From assembly GCA_022605955.1 (NCBI GenBank), contig JAKCOZ010000020.1, positions 10,219,001 to 10,283,000 of the forward strand: DNA of 64,000 nucleotides. Reading direction: 5' to 3'. A program made the translations under genes and the position numbers. Source of the stretch: Rallus limicola. Taxonomy: Eukaryota > Chordata > Aves > Gruiformes > Rallidae. The stretch's first letter is position 1; each line of letters starts with the position of its first letter. The notes under the pieces are model-generated. The model ran no database searches. It was given only the letters and a program-made list of their open reading frames with translations, and was not told the origin of the DNA. Of the stretch, positions 22,742-37,100 are shown piece after piece.

Positions 22742-25700
22742 GTATGGAGGGCTGGGAGGGGATACGGTACCGGCCCTGTGGTGCCCTGTGTCCTGGGAGG
22801 GTGCTGCAGGTTGGGGAAGAGCACCTTAAGTGCCTGCCGGCTGGGGAGGGAAGCCTGGGCATTGTATGCGCCGGAGCTGAAGTGCTGGAAATGAAGGGAC
22901 AGAGGTGGCTGCAGGGGTTTACTGTAGGGATTTGTTCACCACCGCCCCCAGCCCCACCAACTCTCATACCGAAGGCAGGACCTCTTCACTAGATACAAAG
23001 TTAAGGAGGCTGTAGAGTTCATGGGTTTAAGGACTGATAGAAGTCCTTACAAACTGTACCAGGTTTTATAGTTTTTCTGGATGTATTAACTCTGCATGGG
23101 AAGGTGTTTGTATAGCAAATACACTGCTAGGATATAGCTGGAAGTCATATAGTTGTTCTCAGAAGTAGTTTAAAAACATTCCGCTGAGTTCTTATGCTGT
23201 GTACTTTTAATGGTCTGTTTAAACGTAGCATCCATATGTTTCCTTAATGACTTTGCCATTTAAATTTGATATTAGCTTTGGTGAGGAGGAGAAGCATCCA
23301 CCACTTCTCTTTATGACATTGCATTCTAATTCACCAGCCTTGAAAAATCTTGGTGGGTAAGCAAAGAACATTTTCCATGGTAGTTAGAACAGGCTAAGCC
23401 ATAAAAGTTGTTATAGGACAACTATCGTTTCATACAGAAACTAATTCTTCAAAACAAGTGCTGTTGTGTTTGTGTAGATTTGTAAAGTTTTAAATGTGAA
23501 CCATTGCAGAAATAAGTATGTGATTAAATACACGAGTGCTTTGGACAAGGAGAGGCTGAAGAAGTGAACTTTTACATGAAATTATAGTATAAATGTAACA
23601 CTTAGTGTCTAGCACCAAATAAAACTTCTAGTGCAAATATGTTGGAGTGCACCAAATGTGCTTCCAGGCTGCCTGTGGAAAGCTTACTCGTAACGTTGAT
23701 TTAACAAAGGCAACTGTAGCCTCAAAATGCAGACAAATAGGAGGGTTAGGGTAAAGTATCTTTCCTATTACTACTTTCTGAATGGCTGTATAAATCTAAG
23801 TATGTTAGACTCTCATGGCAATATGCAGTCTACACCAGGAAGCATTACAGAACAGGCATGCCCTTAACGCGCTCCTGTGCAAGCGGGGAAGGGAGAAGGG
23901 GAATGTGGGTGTTAGTCACGAAAATACATGTTCATGAATTAGAGGGAGAGTGTCAGCAGCTGTGTTTCCCAACAGTGTTTTGGAGCAGTGTGGAAGAATG
24001 TAGGATTTAAGAGGAAAATCCTCCTCCCAAACTCTTCAAAGCCACAGAGTTCCCAAGCTAAATTAAGTCAGTCTCCAGGCTGTATCTGTCATAGCTGAAT
24101 TAAATGGGGTTTTTTTGGCCCAAATGGATTTTTTCTTGTTGTTGTTTGTAGGTGAGACTTTGGGTTGTTTTTTACCTGCTCTGGATTGGTTCATCTCTGC
24201 TTAGCATCTACTGGAGAATCAGCAGGAGTCCTTAATGTACTAGGTGGGCATCCATGCACATAATGACTGTGGCTTCCCAGTAAAACTCTGTCTAGTATTT
24301 GGGGGACTTTTAAAATTCTTTAATTTGGTTTGCTGGATCTGGAAATTCAGTGACATTACTTTAATTGAAACATTATGTTGCTTCTTCAGGTCATGACAAA
24401 CACTGTAGACAGATTCTTCTTGAAAGTTCTTACATGGGGAAAATACAGAAAGTTTTTCAAGCTGGGCTGTTCAAATTTCCTATTCTTTTCCCTTCAGTTC
24501 CCTTCCATTTCCCTACTGGGGTTCTTTTATTACAGAGCAGTACATTAAAACAGATTATTTCATCATCCTTGTGAACAGATATTTTGTCATTTATTTTTTT
24601 CCCCCTGTCCTGTGGCAACAAAGCCAAAAAGTCCTAAAAAACCAGGAAGTGCCCCACTGAAATCACCAGAGTTGTATCACTGTAAGTGAAATCAGGATCA
24701 AGGATCTGTATTTGGGTTTAGCTCACTGGTATTCTGTTTTAATATCATGACTCATTACTTATGCCATTAATGGGCATAATGCTGCTCTGGCAGCATTGAG
24801 ATTCAAGGGAGCCTGTCTGTGACAATGCTCTGCCGTGTTTCACAGAAGGAATGGTATTACACAAGCACTCTGTCTGCTCTGGAGCTCTGCAGTTTCATCC
24901 TATTGCCGAGCAAGGCTTTTCAGACGTTGTCCTGTATACAGCTCTATCACAAGGTTAGAGAGCCACCTGAGGCCTTCTTAGATGTTACTTTTTAATGAGG
25001 TGGGTCAAAGGCCCTTTTATAGGGAGAGACAGGCATGGGTACAGATTTTATTCATAAGGAATATAAATTCCTTGCCTACCCAGAACTCCTGCGAGCACCA
25101 GGAGTTTGAGTCTAGCTCACTGTTATTGTTACAGTAGGTCTGTCCAGATCAGTATTACAGTTTTCTACTCTTGGTTCTTTCTATTTTGAGATCAGCAAAT
25201 ATAGAGCCACATGTTAAGTATCTTCTATTTTTGGTAAAAAAAGTCTCAGTATTCTTTTATTTCCCTTTTCTATTTGGATGAGTCCTAAGCTAAGACCTTA
25301 CCTGGATTTTCTAGGCACTCTGTTGAAGATCCAGCACAGTAGAAAGATGCTTCTGTGAGACCAGCCCTGCACCCGCAGCCATACAGAATTTTTTCTGTTA
25401 TCCTTGCTTGTTTTCATGTAATCAAAGATAAAAGTTACTTGAAAAGTGTACCTTTGGCAAGGAAAAATAAGCAGTGATGTTCCAAGTGTATCAAGAGGCA
25501 ACCTAAAACTAATCACTAGAGAACTCATTAACTTTTCCGTCTGAATAAAATTCTGTGCATACAATGCCTGTGTGTACAACTCAGAGGACTGTGCGTGAAA
25601 GTCAGGAGAAAGCTGGTCCTTGCTGTTATCTTTGGTAGAACAAGAATTTTTTAGAATAGAATGAATGAGAATTGCCTTGGATCCCTGCAGAGCTGAGCAG

Positions 25701-28700
25701 ACATACACCCAAACAATAGTTTTCAGTTGGCTCGTGCTTTGGATTTCTATCAACTTAGAAAAATACTATTTTCTGAAAGCTTTCTTTACACTCAGCTGCT
25801 GCTGGTTTTGGTGGAAGTAAATGAACGGAGCGTGCAAAGGGAAAGGAAAGTAATGAAAATGTGTCTGTGGAAGTTCTTTGGTGAGACTTTATATTACCTC
25901 TTAATGTTTGACTTTAGGCATAACATTGATTTTGAAAAACTGAGTTATTCTAGATCTAGTTCATCAATCAATATTTTTTGTTTCATTTTTTACTCTGGTG
26001 TTTCTATTGATGAATATGATTTATTGTCAGTCAACACAGAGCTAATGCCAGATAGATTTAGTAGCAATTCATGAAATGGCATAATGCTAACACCTTGGTA
26101 TTTTCTTCCTCTGCCTCTGTTTTTTCGTAAAGGGGAAAAAATAAAAAAGATTTAATTGACTGATGATTTTTTTTCCCCTAATCAGTTTTGCATCTGAGTC
26201 TGTTGTTAATGATTTACCATAGAGGATAAAGAATTTTTGATGCCCCGACTACAGCATAACCTTTCATGCCAAAAGCAATTGAAGGGTCAGACTACAATTT
26301 CACTGTAATTGCCTTTTTCCCTTTTCACTGTCTCTTTCCAGTAATACACAACAATCAATACAGCATGTAATTAGATTTCATTCAATCTGCAAAGATTAAG
26401 AGAGTTTTCATCTTCTCATTATGTATGCTCACATCATGCCTTCCTACCCATGTCTTCTACATTAGACCTCTTTGACCTGTTCTGTTGCAGACGTGGAGGG
26501 CTGAGTTTGGAGTATTCCCTTGAATTTGGCAGATCATCACTCTTTACACATCATAATTTAATTTTGCTCTCTTTGGGAAGATTAAATACAATAGCAATTT
26601 CCAGTGTGATAAATGGGTTTTATATTGCATATGCATTTCATGGAGGAGGCTCAGGGAAAAAAGTGGACAATTCATATAATTGCAGCACACAGGCTTAAAA
26701 TGATGGAAATAGCAGGTCCTGGGTGCATAGGACTGATTCATCCAGACTGTGACTCCTGATTTTTAGAGTGTACTGGAAGCAAAGTGATTGCATTTAAAAT
26801 TCAGCCTGGCAATCTGCATACTTAAAGGGTAAGGTAGTATTTTTAAAGGACAGTTTATTCTTCATAGGCTTGGGGCTGGTTGAAAATGGTTCCAAATGTC
26901 TGTATCAAAGGTGCGGGTCAGAAACCGGCTGCAAATGAATCCTGTGAATGTCCATGTAAGGTTTGTCAAAAATAAGCTTTTATGGCTGGCCGCTTTCAGT
27001 TCCTTTGCAGAGAAGAGTGGCAAAACCATATGTGCATGGGGTAGGATTAAGTGTGGCTGCCACCCTTGTGTTAATACTAGGCCGGGCCTAGTGAAGGCAG
27101 GAGTGAAAAATGGCAATTACATTTCCTTTTTCTTTTATTTTTAAGTTTGGGTGCAGTTTACCTGTTCACCACACAGCATGTAGTATTTTCAATTGTTCTG
27201 GGCCAGTTAATCAAGCTTAGGTAAGTAAAACTTGTTACTGGCATGACCTTTTGTATTGCCCAGGGATGGTCAAGTCCAAAAGACTGATTTCCACTTCACG
27301 TTGGTTTTAGCTATGTTAGTCTTGATTTGTGGAGCAGAGGAAACTCATAATCGGTGATTTCAGGAAGGCCAAGTCTTTATTCTCCAAAATCAGGGAAGAA
27401 AACATCATGAGTCGATGTTTTGATAGCCCCTATAAAATATTTTAAATACTATTACTCTGTTTAGGTACTTTAAGAAGGTCTAAATGTTCTTAGAAAAAAA
27501 AAAAAAGGTAAATCTGTTTTTTAAAATGAACAAATTGCATACAACTCTTCAAAATATTGGCAAATACAAAAAATAAGTCTCCATTCCAGCAGCAAAGATT
27601 TTCAGGTCTCTCTTTGTATTTCATGTTTCCATATACTGGCAGCTATTTATGTGATGCTTCTGCTTTTTGCATTTGTAGTTGGGAAGAAAACTTATTTTGA
27701 CAGAAAAATCATGTGGTAATTTTATCATTGACTCATTTATCTCTGTAGAAGTTGAATCATCTTCACTATATAGGATTAAAAGCAAATGTTTGCAGAAGTG
27801 GGAAGAATATCTTTGGCTGATGTTGGTTTTGTTGCCTTGTAGAAGGAATTCCAGTTCAGTTTTAATCCAGTTCAGTTTCTTGCCATTTTTTTGTAGATGT
27901 GGCTGGAGTTGGAAAAGCATATATGGGTCTGTCATCTTTCTAGGGAAGAGCTGCAGTGTGGTTGTTGCACATCTATTAACCAACATACAGTTTCAGAGGA
28001 TTAGGAAAACTGGCTGTAATTTAATATCCGTTATAGCAGGAGGTGGGGTTGTTTCATTGATTTTAGGGTGTTTTTTTTTTTTTATTTGATTTTATTTTTT
28101 TAAAGTAAGTAAAGGAAGGTAGTAGTTAAACCAAAAGCATCACTTAAGAATGCAGTTCTAGCCACTGAGTGCATGGCTGTCCTCCAAAGAAATAATAAGA
28201 TTTATGAAAGGAAGGAAAAGAAATGAGTCATGTTTAACAAATCTTCCTTTTATTAATGCCCCTCTCTAACCTTACTAATGGGTACTCAATCTCTCTTTCT
28301 CAGTATACTTGGCATGCTTTTTTATTATTGTTATTATTTGTGGGGTTTCACTTGGTAGTCATTTCCATCACTTATTTTAAACTAACAAATTGAAAAGGGA
28401 AAAAAAGAAAAACAACAAAAAGAGCTTGTGATGTTGTGGATAACGGGAAGGAAGAAAGCCAGTGACAGCAGAGCAGCTTCCAACCTTGTTGTTAGTCCTA
28501 TTGATCAAAATTGTCCTCTGAAATAGAGAACTTGAGCTTCTGAGAGTGAAAACCAGGTAGAAAGCCTCCCAGTGACCCAAAGTCATCTTCTCCTGAGAGC
28601 ACAAAATTTAAGCAGCCAAGTGCAAGCTGGATGTGTGTATGACTTGTACCTGCCTTTCCTAAAACCTATAGCTATGGTGCCATGGAAGTGGCTGTGAATA

Positions 28701-29759
28701 TCCAAAAGCCTTGTAGGTGGAGGCAAAATGCATTTCAATGAAAGCAGGTTAAAAATTGTCTTTCTACTCTGTAGTTTTTGTCCTTTTGGGTGTCCTGGAA
28801 TATCCAGGTTTCCCAGACAGTTTTGGAGATAAGCTACCATGCAACTGGCACCTCAGCAAGTCCTGTAGGACATAAAATAAGCATAAAAATCACCTGTTGC
28901 AAGGCTGTCTCTTGAGCCAAGCTTTGCTTGACTTAGCAGAAGGGAGTAATTAGGGAGCAGCACAATGCAGTGCGGTCTCAGGTCCTCTAATTTATCTGGG
29001 GCTACTTTGAGTTTCAATCTGGGGTAGTGCAGCTGGGCTTGAAAGTGAAAACCCTGGTTGTGTAGTTTATTTTTCAGTTCAGACTGCTAGGTTTTTGAGT
29101 CACTATTAGCAAACTCTCCAGTGTAGTGAAGAGTACAGAATTTCACCTGGCAAAGATCGCTTCAGAGCTTGGTAGGCTTCATCTTCTCAGTGTTGGCTTA
29201 CTTCTAACTGCTGTTCTGTCTCCTTTCCTTGTCCTCAGTACACACACTGTAGTGTGCAAGTGCATGGTATGGATAATCTATGCAGCTTCTCTGGCCTTGG
29301 ATTTTTGAACTCTGAAGCAGTAGGAAAGGGTGGTCTTTTGCATTAACAGGAAATCCATTAAAACAGAATTGAGGATGCAATTCCTGTTTGTGGCAAAATG
29401 GTCTTTTCTTCAAATTGAGCTTCACCAGTTGACTTGCTCAAGTGATGTCACACATGTGATCTGGTGTAGATCTAAATGGAGTGAGCTCTGTGTGTATATG
29501 CAGGTCTGTGGTTGTCCAGAGAAGTGGTATTTTGAAGCTGAGTTCTTTCTTATCCTTCTGATAGACTCTCTTCTCCCAGGGGGAGGGAAGTGGGCTTGTG
29601 CTTCTGTGGTTCTTCACACTAGCTTTTTATTCCACCTGGTTTAGTTAAATTGGGCTCATTGCACTTTCTGTGGGAAAGTCACTGGAACATCCAGAGAAGC
29701 TCTGAGACCAGCTTCCTGCCCTTCTTACTGCATTTCTCAGGCCATTTGATTTTTAAATA

Positions 29760-29872
29760 ATCACAGAATTGTAGGGATTGGAAGGGACCTCAAGAGATAG
29801 AGTCCAACTCCCCTGCCAAAGCAGGTTCCTTAGGACAGATCACACAGATAGGTGTCCAGACAGGTCTTGAAT
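29760..29872 (-). mobile_element. CR1 LINE 3' fragment
   Basis: Reverse complement of a CR1 3' end: 'tcacagaattgtagggattg', 'gaagggacctc', 'gagtccaactcccctgcca', 'aagcaggttcctta', 'cacacagataggtg', 'caggtcttgaat'. It resembles the tail of the element at 4413-5190, sharing the CTGCCAAAGCAGGTTCC block, so the two are probably the same subfamily. Only about 110 bases remain and it is non-coding. Confidence 0.9.
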
Positions 29873-32629
29873 ATATATGTCTTTTATATCATCTTTCTGA
29901 AATGTGTGTTGAGAGGGCTCACTTCAGTTACTACAGTCAAGTTTGTTGGTCTTGTAGTAAGAGGAATAAATGGGTTTTCTTGGTGTAAAGTAAACCTGCT
30001 TGCTGTTTGCCATCAGGCTAAGCTACTCTCTTGCAAAACTGTCTTATGAAGCAGTTGTGGCTACCTGCCTCTCCTGTTATTTTACGTGGTACATTTTGAG
30101 GGATCTGCTCTCAACCCAAAGGTGAGCCTGGGACCATGAATTGTTTTATATCCTTAGTGAGGGGAGTCTGCAGTGAAATGGTGCAGTAGAAAAGGGGCAA
30201 TTCCAGGAACCTCTCACATTTGCCAAAAGGCCTAATGGTTTGGGTTTTTTTGTTTGTTTTGGTTTTTTTTCCAAGTATGTCCTTGATTACTGCCTTTGGA
30301 GGAGAGTCCAAGGGCAGTTGCAGAGTAGATAGCTGAGGAGACAATAGACTGATTCTGCTTTGTCATCGTGACCAGTGTGGATGCCTGGTTTTCTCAGGGG
30401 CTGAAGAGTTGTCTAAGTAAATGAGCAAAACATTTTTAGAAAAGGTGAGAATATAGATTTCTGAATATTTTAAGCCCTGTGCCACCTCCTAAGGAGCTGT
30501 TCTTTAGAAACCATGCCACCACAGTCTGATTTATACTTTTAATACTTGAGCTGTAATTTGCATGTCATCCTGGGAGAATGGGCAATGATTAAGTAAACCA
30601 AACCAAGGAAAAGGTTTTTGAAACAGCTTCTCTAAGCACTGCTACTTAAAAACAGATCTGTCAGGCAGAGGTACTTGTTGTCAGAGTACTACAGGAGAGG
30701 GTTACCTATTTCACAGCATAATTTGGAAATCGCATCTAAATAACCCAAGCTCAGTGGATTAAATATGCCTAAAATATAAAGGAACATGTTAGGTGTTGGG
30801 GTTCCCCAGTATGTTTCTTCCAGTCTTAACCTCCTGGGTTAAATGTGAGAGCAAATGCCTAAGAGGCTGCTGCAATGCCAGTATCTCCTTTAAGTTGAGG
30901 AGCCCCTCACCGAGCACTGGCAAAAGCCATGCTATCTCCCAACAGATCCCTGATGCCTCCCTCCTCTTTGCAAGGCCAAGACATGTCTTGTGGAAAGAAC
31001 CTGCTGATGGAGAGGCCTTTGTTATCTGTGTGCCACTGGACCTTGTTTCAGCAGCACAGCTCCTTGCCTTCACAAACCACTGCTTTCCCCTTCACTGTGG
31101 CAGGGGGAAAGGAGAAAAGCTGAGCCTGTTAAGACAAAAGGCCGCCGTGGAGCTCAATTATCTACCTTCTACTTACATTTTGGGGCTACTTATACAGGCA
31201 ATGCTGTTGCCTTTCCTGGAGTACTCATGAGAGTAAGTGTTCTCTAGTGTAAGGGTCTGACGCGCTTTATAATGCATGACTCAGTCCAGGTTTGCTAGAG
31301 TTACATTTGAATCATGGCTTGGTACAAGCAGCATGAAAGGTCTCCCAACTAGTCTTTAATGTCAGATAAACTGATCAGGGAAGAAAATGGATCCTGCCAG
31401 GTCTCTCTCTTCTGTGAAGTTCTTTAAATATTCAGATACTGTGAAACGTGACTGCTACTGACAGAGTAGCAGGGCTGTGTTAGCTTAAGCAGAAACACCT
31501 GAGAGGGGTACCCTGTCGTAGGGTTCGTAGGCTCAGGATGCACAGAGCTGATCTTGCTGGGATTACTGATGTGTTACTAGATTTTTTTCTTGGGGAGAGC
31601 TATTAAAAGCCATGTCTGTGATATAGTTAGCAATTGTGTTCAGGTACAGGTCTGACACTGCTCTCTAAGCAAAGCACAGATCCTGCCAACCCCTGTTGTG
31701 ATGTCAGCAGTGTGTTGTGTGGACAGTGACAGATATTGCTTGTTGGATGGGGTAACTTACTCAAATAGGTTTTTGTGCCTGCAGCAATGATCCAAATTCT
31801 CCTCAGCTCACTTAGTTCTGTTGAAGTCAGTTGCCTTAAATTAACCCGTGTTATTGATCCAGAAGCACCAGCACTGTAACTCCAGTAGTGAAGTTGGCAA
31901 AATGAAGGAACTTCTGCCACAGGATGAATGGTAGATTGGCTAGTTATGATGATGTGAATTTGGTATAAATGATGAATTCTTGCTGTGTTCCTGTACTACT
32001 TTATTGCAGTTGAGTGCAGGATCCTTCCTCCTTGAAGGTTTTGGAGTGATTCCCCTTTGCAGCACAGAACTGGAGAACTTGGTGTTTCTAACTCTTACCC
32101 ATGGAAAGGCATCTGTGCTTCTCTGTTCCTGCCATGTGGGTCCAGCTTGCATTTTGCAAAAAAGAAGCACACAGACCAGGAGGTCAGATTAGCAGCCTTA
32201 TCGTGGCTGTCCTGCTCCTGGTATCAGAGCAAGCTTTGCTCAGAGATCAATTTATCTGTTTCCACAACACTGCACAGTACTATCTACCTACCAGAGAGCA
32301 AACCTGGATTCTCTTCTCGCACCCTGTCCGTTTCATATGCTGCTGGACACAGCCCCCTGTGCTTCAGCTGCTGCCTGTGATCCCGCATCCCTCAGCCAGG
32401 GCCTGCATGGTATGAGCTCTTCACTCTTCACTGTTGAGATCTGCTTCTGCACATGATGCTTTCCTTCTGTGCTGGGCAAATTGGTGCCTAACTCATAGAG
32501 TCTAACTGGGATCCAAAACTAGGCTTTTCTTCAAGATTTTCCTCCAGATCGGATAAGTATTTTTAGTGTGCATATACCATTAAATGTGTTTGGGTTATCT
32601 GCATCTGAGCTGAATGCTTTAACCACTGG

Positions 32630-32697
32630 CACGTTGGGGGTTGGAACCAATGATCTCTTGAGGTACTTTCCAACCACTATGATTCTGTGATTCTGTT
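32630..32697 (+). mobile_element. CR1 LINE 3' terminus, diverged
   Basis: A + strand CR1 tail: 'gggggttggaacc', 'aatgatctcttgaggta', 'ctttccaaccactatg', then ATTCTGTG ATTCTGTT. It is short, diverged and 5'-truncated. The order of blocks and the terminal octamer repeat make the assignment firm. Confidence 0.88.
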
Positions 32698-34087
32698 TAA
32701 TAAATCAAAACAAATGGAGGATGATGTACCTTTCCCTTTTCATTACGTGAAAACTTTGACCTCTGCTGCGTTCTTTAGGACTGTGGGGCTTATGTAGCAA
32801 ATGTTTTCAGACTTCAAAGCAAGGATGAGACTTTTAATTTCCACCTTTTCAGCATCTTCTGTTGACTAGCTCTATCCTGAACCTCAGCCAAAGGTTTGAC
32901 CTCTCCCTGGAGGGAGAGCAGATCCTTGCTGAGAGCACTCAGCTGGGACCCCAGATGCTGGCACCACAGAGTTATCCTCAGTGTGGCACAACACTTTGGA
33001 ATGCAACAATACCTGGAATACATGCAAGGTCACACATGGTCTCCAGTTCCCATTTTCCTCAGCCCAGACTAGCATCCTAGCCAAAGTAGTGCCACACTAT
33101 TCCCAAAGCAAAAGGGGCTTTGCAACACAGGAGCTCATTTTTCTTGGAAGGTATCCACCATGACAGCAGGAGAGGAAAGCCCTCTCCTGCAGTACTGGAG
33201 AAGTTTGCTTCTCATTTTGTCTCTGTGGTGTTTTTGGTGGGGTGATGGGGTTAATTGGTTGTTTTTCATTTGGATTCTTTATGCTGGTTTTGTATTTTAT
33301 TTGGCAGTGGGGCCTCAGTGCCCTTTTAGAAATTGAATTTACTTTTTCTACAGCTCTCATGCCTCTAGGATGTGAAACTTTTGTAAATAAAAATGTATTT
33401 TTTGTTACATTAACTCATTTTCAAGCAAGCCTTGTGTTGTAGAAAAGATTGGCGGCATTCTTCCCCATGCATACTGAACGGAAGGCAGCGATAAGACTAA
33501 AAATATCCCCAATTGAAATAGCATTGTATAACCCAAAGGTTAGTCTTCCTTGGGATTAAAATTTGCAGTTGCTTTATAGATTCCTTGTAAGGCAGACTCT
33601 TAGTTATCCAACTCCATGTAACCTGAGGTTCCTGATAGCTGCACGGTTTTGCGTCTGTGAAACTCAATCCCCTTGGTGGCTACCACCAAACCTGCTGGTG
33701 AAAGATGCTGTTATCCTTTGTGTTGGTGTCATCTGGCTGATAAGGCTTGTGTATTCCTGTGTGGTTTGTGTTACAGGCACTGTACTTGGTGCTGAGCAAG
33801 GACCAGGTACTGTTCACACTTCTAATAGGGAAAATAGGTTTAGCTGCACAGAGCTGTTAATCCTAAAACATGATGATGAATTGCAGGTGGCTCTGTGTAA
33901 CAGATGCAAGTGTGAGGTAAGAGTGAGCTGACCATGTTCAAGTTATTAAACAACCTAATGCTAAGCTGCTCAACTGCTAAAATAGTTGGTGCTTACAAAT
34001 TACACAAGTAATTCAGTGGGTTTGGTTTGGAAAAATGGATGAGTAATTTAGGTGTTGGTCTGCATTAACCCTGAGTTTGGAAAAAAC

Positions 34088-34105
34088 TTTTTTTTTTTTT
34101 TTTTT
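34088..34105. repeat. Poly-T tract (about T18)
   Basis: Uninterrupted T run following a short A run. It could be the reverse complement of a retrotransposon poly-A tail, but no element body is recognised beside it. Confidence 0.85.
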
Positions 34106-37100
34106 GTACTTCTGTTACATAATTCCCGTGTCACACGAAGAAGCCCCAGAATCCAGGTTTGCAGATTTAGGCTTCTGACTTCCAGCACCATGGCAGCCAA
34201 ATGCTCCACTGGAGCCAGCTTATGTCTTTATTCCTGGTTTTCAGTCTCTTCTGCTTTTTTAGTGACCTTTTGCATCTACTAGAGGTTGTAGTGCTCTCAG
34301 TACTTGAAGAGCATCTTTTTTTTCAGTGTTAGTACTGCAAGGAGCAATGAAGAGATTTGCAAGTAGCAACTAGGAATTTCCTGTTTTCTTTTCAATTTAG
34401 TATTTGGCAGACTTACTTGGTACACCCTTCCTGGGATACTGCTTTAGGCATAGGCCTGAACATGTCAGCACCTGCACTGAGCACTTTGCTCTCAGCTACT
34501 CCGGCTTTGAATAGACAAAACCAGTAATGTCTGATCCTAGACCTGTGCCAGCCTGATCCTCCTCCTGAAATAGATCCATCTGGCTCGAGGCATTGCCATT
34601 CAACAGAAAATTAACTCTGGAATGGAAGTGGCTTTTATAATGCTAGTATCCAGTGGGGTTATGTGTAAAATCTTCTGTTTTCTTGAAGAGTGGGCTAGGT
34701 GTGGTTCCCACATTCACAGCCGTGTTCCCATCTCAGGCCTACAAAACTCTATGCCAGGCTGCAGGGAGCCATCTCAGACAAGGGCAGGGAATGAAAACTT
34801 TCTCCTGTGATTCGTTCCAAACCCGGTCTGCCTGACAACTGGATTCCTTGTCTTCCTCTTCCTGTCGCACGTTACAGAGGTCACAAAGTGAAGAGTTTTA
34901 AGTCTTCCTTGCACATGGAGAAGAGTGAACAGAAGATATGCGGAAATGAAGGAGAAATATTCATGAGACAACAAAGGCATGGCCTAACTTTGAAGCTGGG
35001 ATGGTGTGGCCTGGCATGCCAATGGACACGGGCTGAGTGATGCAGCATCTATCGTTGCAGAGGGCATTTTTGCATATGTTATGGACTGCCTGTTTAGGCA
35101 TCCTCTCAGCCTTTAATCATACTGACGGGAAGCTGGAGAACAAATACTGCTGTCTTGGAGACACAGTGGCGGTTGTGGAAAAATGAGACCAGGGAAATAC
35201 TTTGTAAAATTCCTATTAGAGTTGCTTATAGTTAGCGAAGTGAGCGTGGGACTAGTGAACTGGAATAAGGGTAAAACCTGTAACTACTCTGGACTAGAAC
35301 TTCAAGTGGTGAGAGCTGTCACTTACATAGCTTACCTATGGTGCTGTGGTAGCAAGATCAGAATGGGACCCAAAGGATAGGACAGCCAATGCAGGATCAA
35401 CGCCAATTAGACGTGACTGGGTAATGCTCTGTGAAGACTGAGATATCCTCTGTACTATCAGAAAGCAATACTGGGTATTCCTGGATAGAAATTTGTTTTA
35501 GAGAAAAGAAGTCAGCACATGATCTTCTGGTTTTGTCCCTGAACTGGAAGAAGATGCCTCTGCTCTGTTTGATGGGTGATATTACATGCCCGTGGCTTCT
35601 CAGTGCTAGGCATGAGTGTCTCAGCATACAGTTATGAAGCTAGAGGTTGATTACTTTCAAAATTATTTTGACAGATACCGAACTGACAAATTCCCTGTTA
35701 AGATACAAAAAGCTTTTGTTTGCTACTGTGCTGATGAGGCTGTGTGGATTTGGGATCATACCCTGTTTTATATTCCTTTCAAAGGTGGGGTGGGAAAAGA
35801 ACCCCTACTTAAAGAATTAGAAGGATTAATTTAATAAATGCCAAGGAAAGAGGCAGAGTTACATGGAGTGGTGTGTGCTGCTGTCACGGTGCCTCACATC
35901 TGTGAGTGTCTGCATCTCTCTTTCCTGAAGGAAGAAGCGCTAATTTAGTGAGTCAGGCATTTCCATATGAATTTTCTTTAACGTGCTGTCTTTACAGAGA
36001 CTGGATTTAAATGGGGTCCCAGACATGCCTCATTATTTCATTAGGAATCCTCTAGTCTGTGACCAAAACCATGATGTTTTATCACTTAACCCCATTCTCA
36101 AAATTGCCGCTAATGCTTGGCGAGAAGCGTTTGTGAGCTCACAGAGACAGGAACTGGGGGCTAAAGGAACAGCTCTAGTGCTAGCTTGAGAGAAAATATG
36201 TAGAGCTGCTAAAATACAAGATCCAGGCTTAGGAGTCCTAGGCTTCATTTCCAGGTGAGCCTTTTCTTGGCTCCTTAGCTATCGTGCCAGCTCATCTCTC
36301 TGCTCTTCTCCTTATTCTCCCCTTCTCTGTCCTTTATTTAAGTGAGGAGGTCTGAGTCCAGACTAGTGTCTTACCTCGTGATATTGTTAATCAATTATAT
36401 AAATAACATCCAGACAACCAGCAGACTTAGACATCCAGTAATTACCACAATTAATCCTAAAAATAAGCATTTAGTTCTTAGAGCAGCAAAAAAACAAGAA
36501 AGCTGATGACTTTCTTGTGGGTTGGTATCCAAAGGTGAATTCTTGGGTGGTCTTTAATAGCTCCAAGAGGTGTCTTGTATTTGATCTTTCACTGAACCTC
36601 TTCTCTCAGTAGGAACATTTTAATGCCACTTTCTTCCCAGATGTTGACTTTTGTGACACTTGCAGAAATGTAATTTTTGGAGACCTCTGACTGTCTGCCA
36701 AGCTTTGGCTGAAATTAGACACAGTCCTCAAAATTTAACGAGCAGGGGTGAGGGAAGGGTATGAGAGAGGGAAGAAGACTGACCAACAAATTCAGATAGC
36801 ATGATCCTGCAAACTTGTTTTTTCGTAGAAAACCAGGCTAAATATTGTTTGGGTGACAAATGGGATTTTTACTCATTTACATGCAAACATGAAAATGAAG
36901 TTCTTAGTTTTTAAAGGAACCAGACTCAGATCTTCACACTGAATTCCTCTGCTTGCTCTGTTAATTTGTGATGTTAACATAAGCATTTTTTTCTCTGCTT
37001 TCCTGCTTATTTCAGTTAACAACTACAGCAGCATGAAATTTCCCTGATGCTACACCAGTGCTGCAGGAGAACCTCTTTTGCTTTCAGCTTCCTAAAATGG

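Noticed and set aside
22742..22992. Continuation of the exon 1 frame for 83 more codons past the donor
   Set aside because: The splice donor is good, and joining to exon 2 restores a family-conserved sequence (LNGLAKP). The extension resembles nothing and reflects GC-rich intron start.
35983..36189. Exon-like frame after TGCTGTCTTTACAG
   Set aside because: The acceptor looks fair, but joining exon 1 to it gives a stop after about fifteen codons, the frame ends in TGA with no donor, and the protein resembles nothing known.
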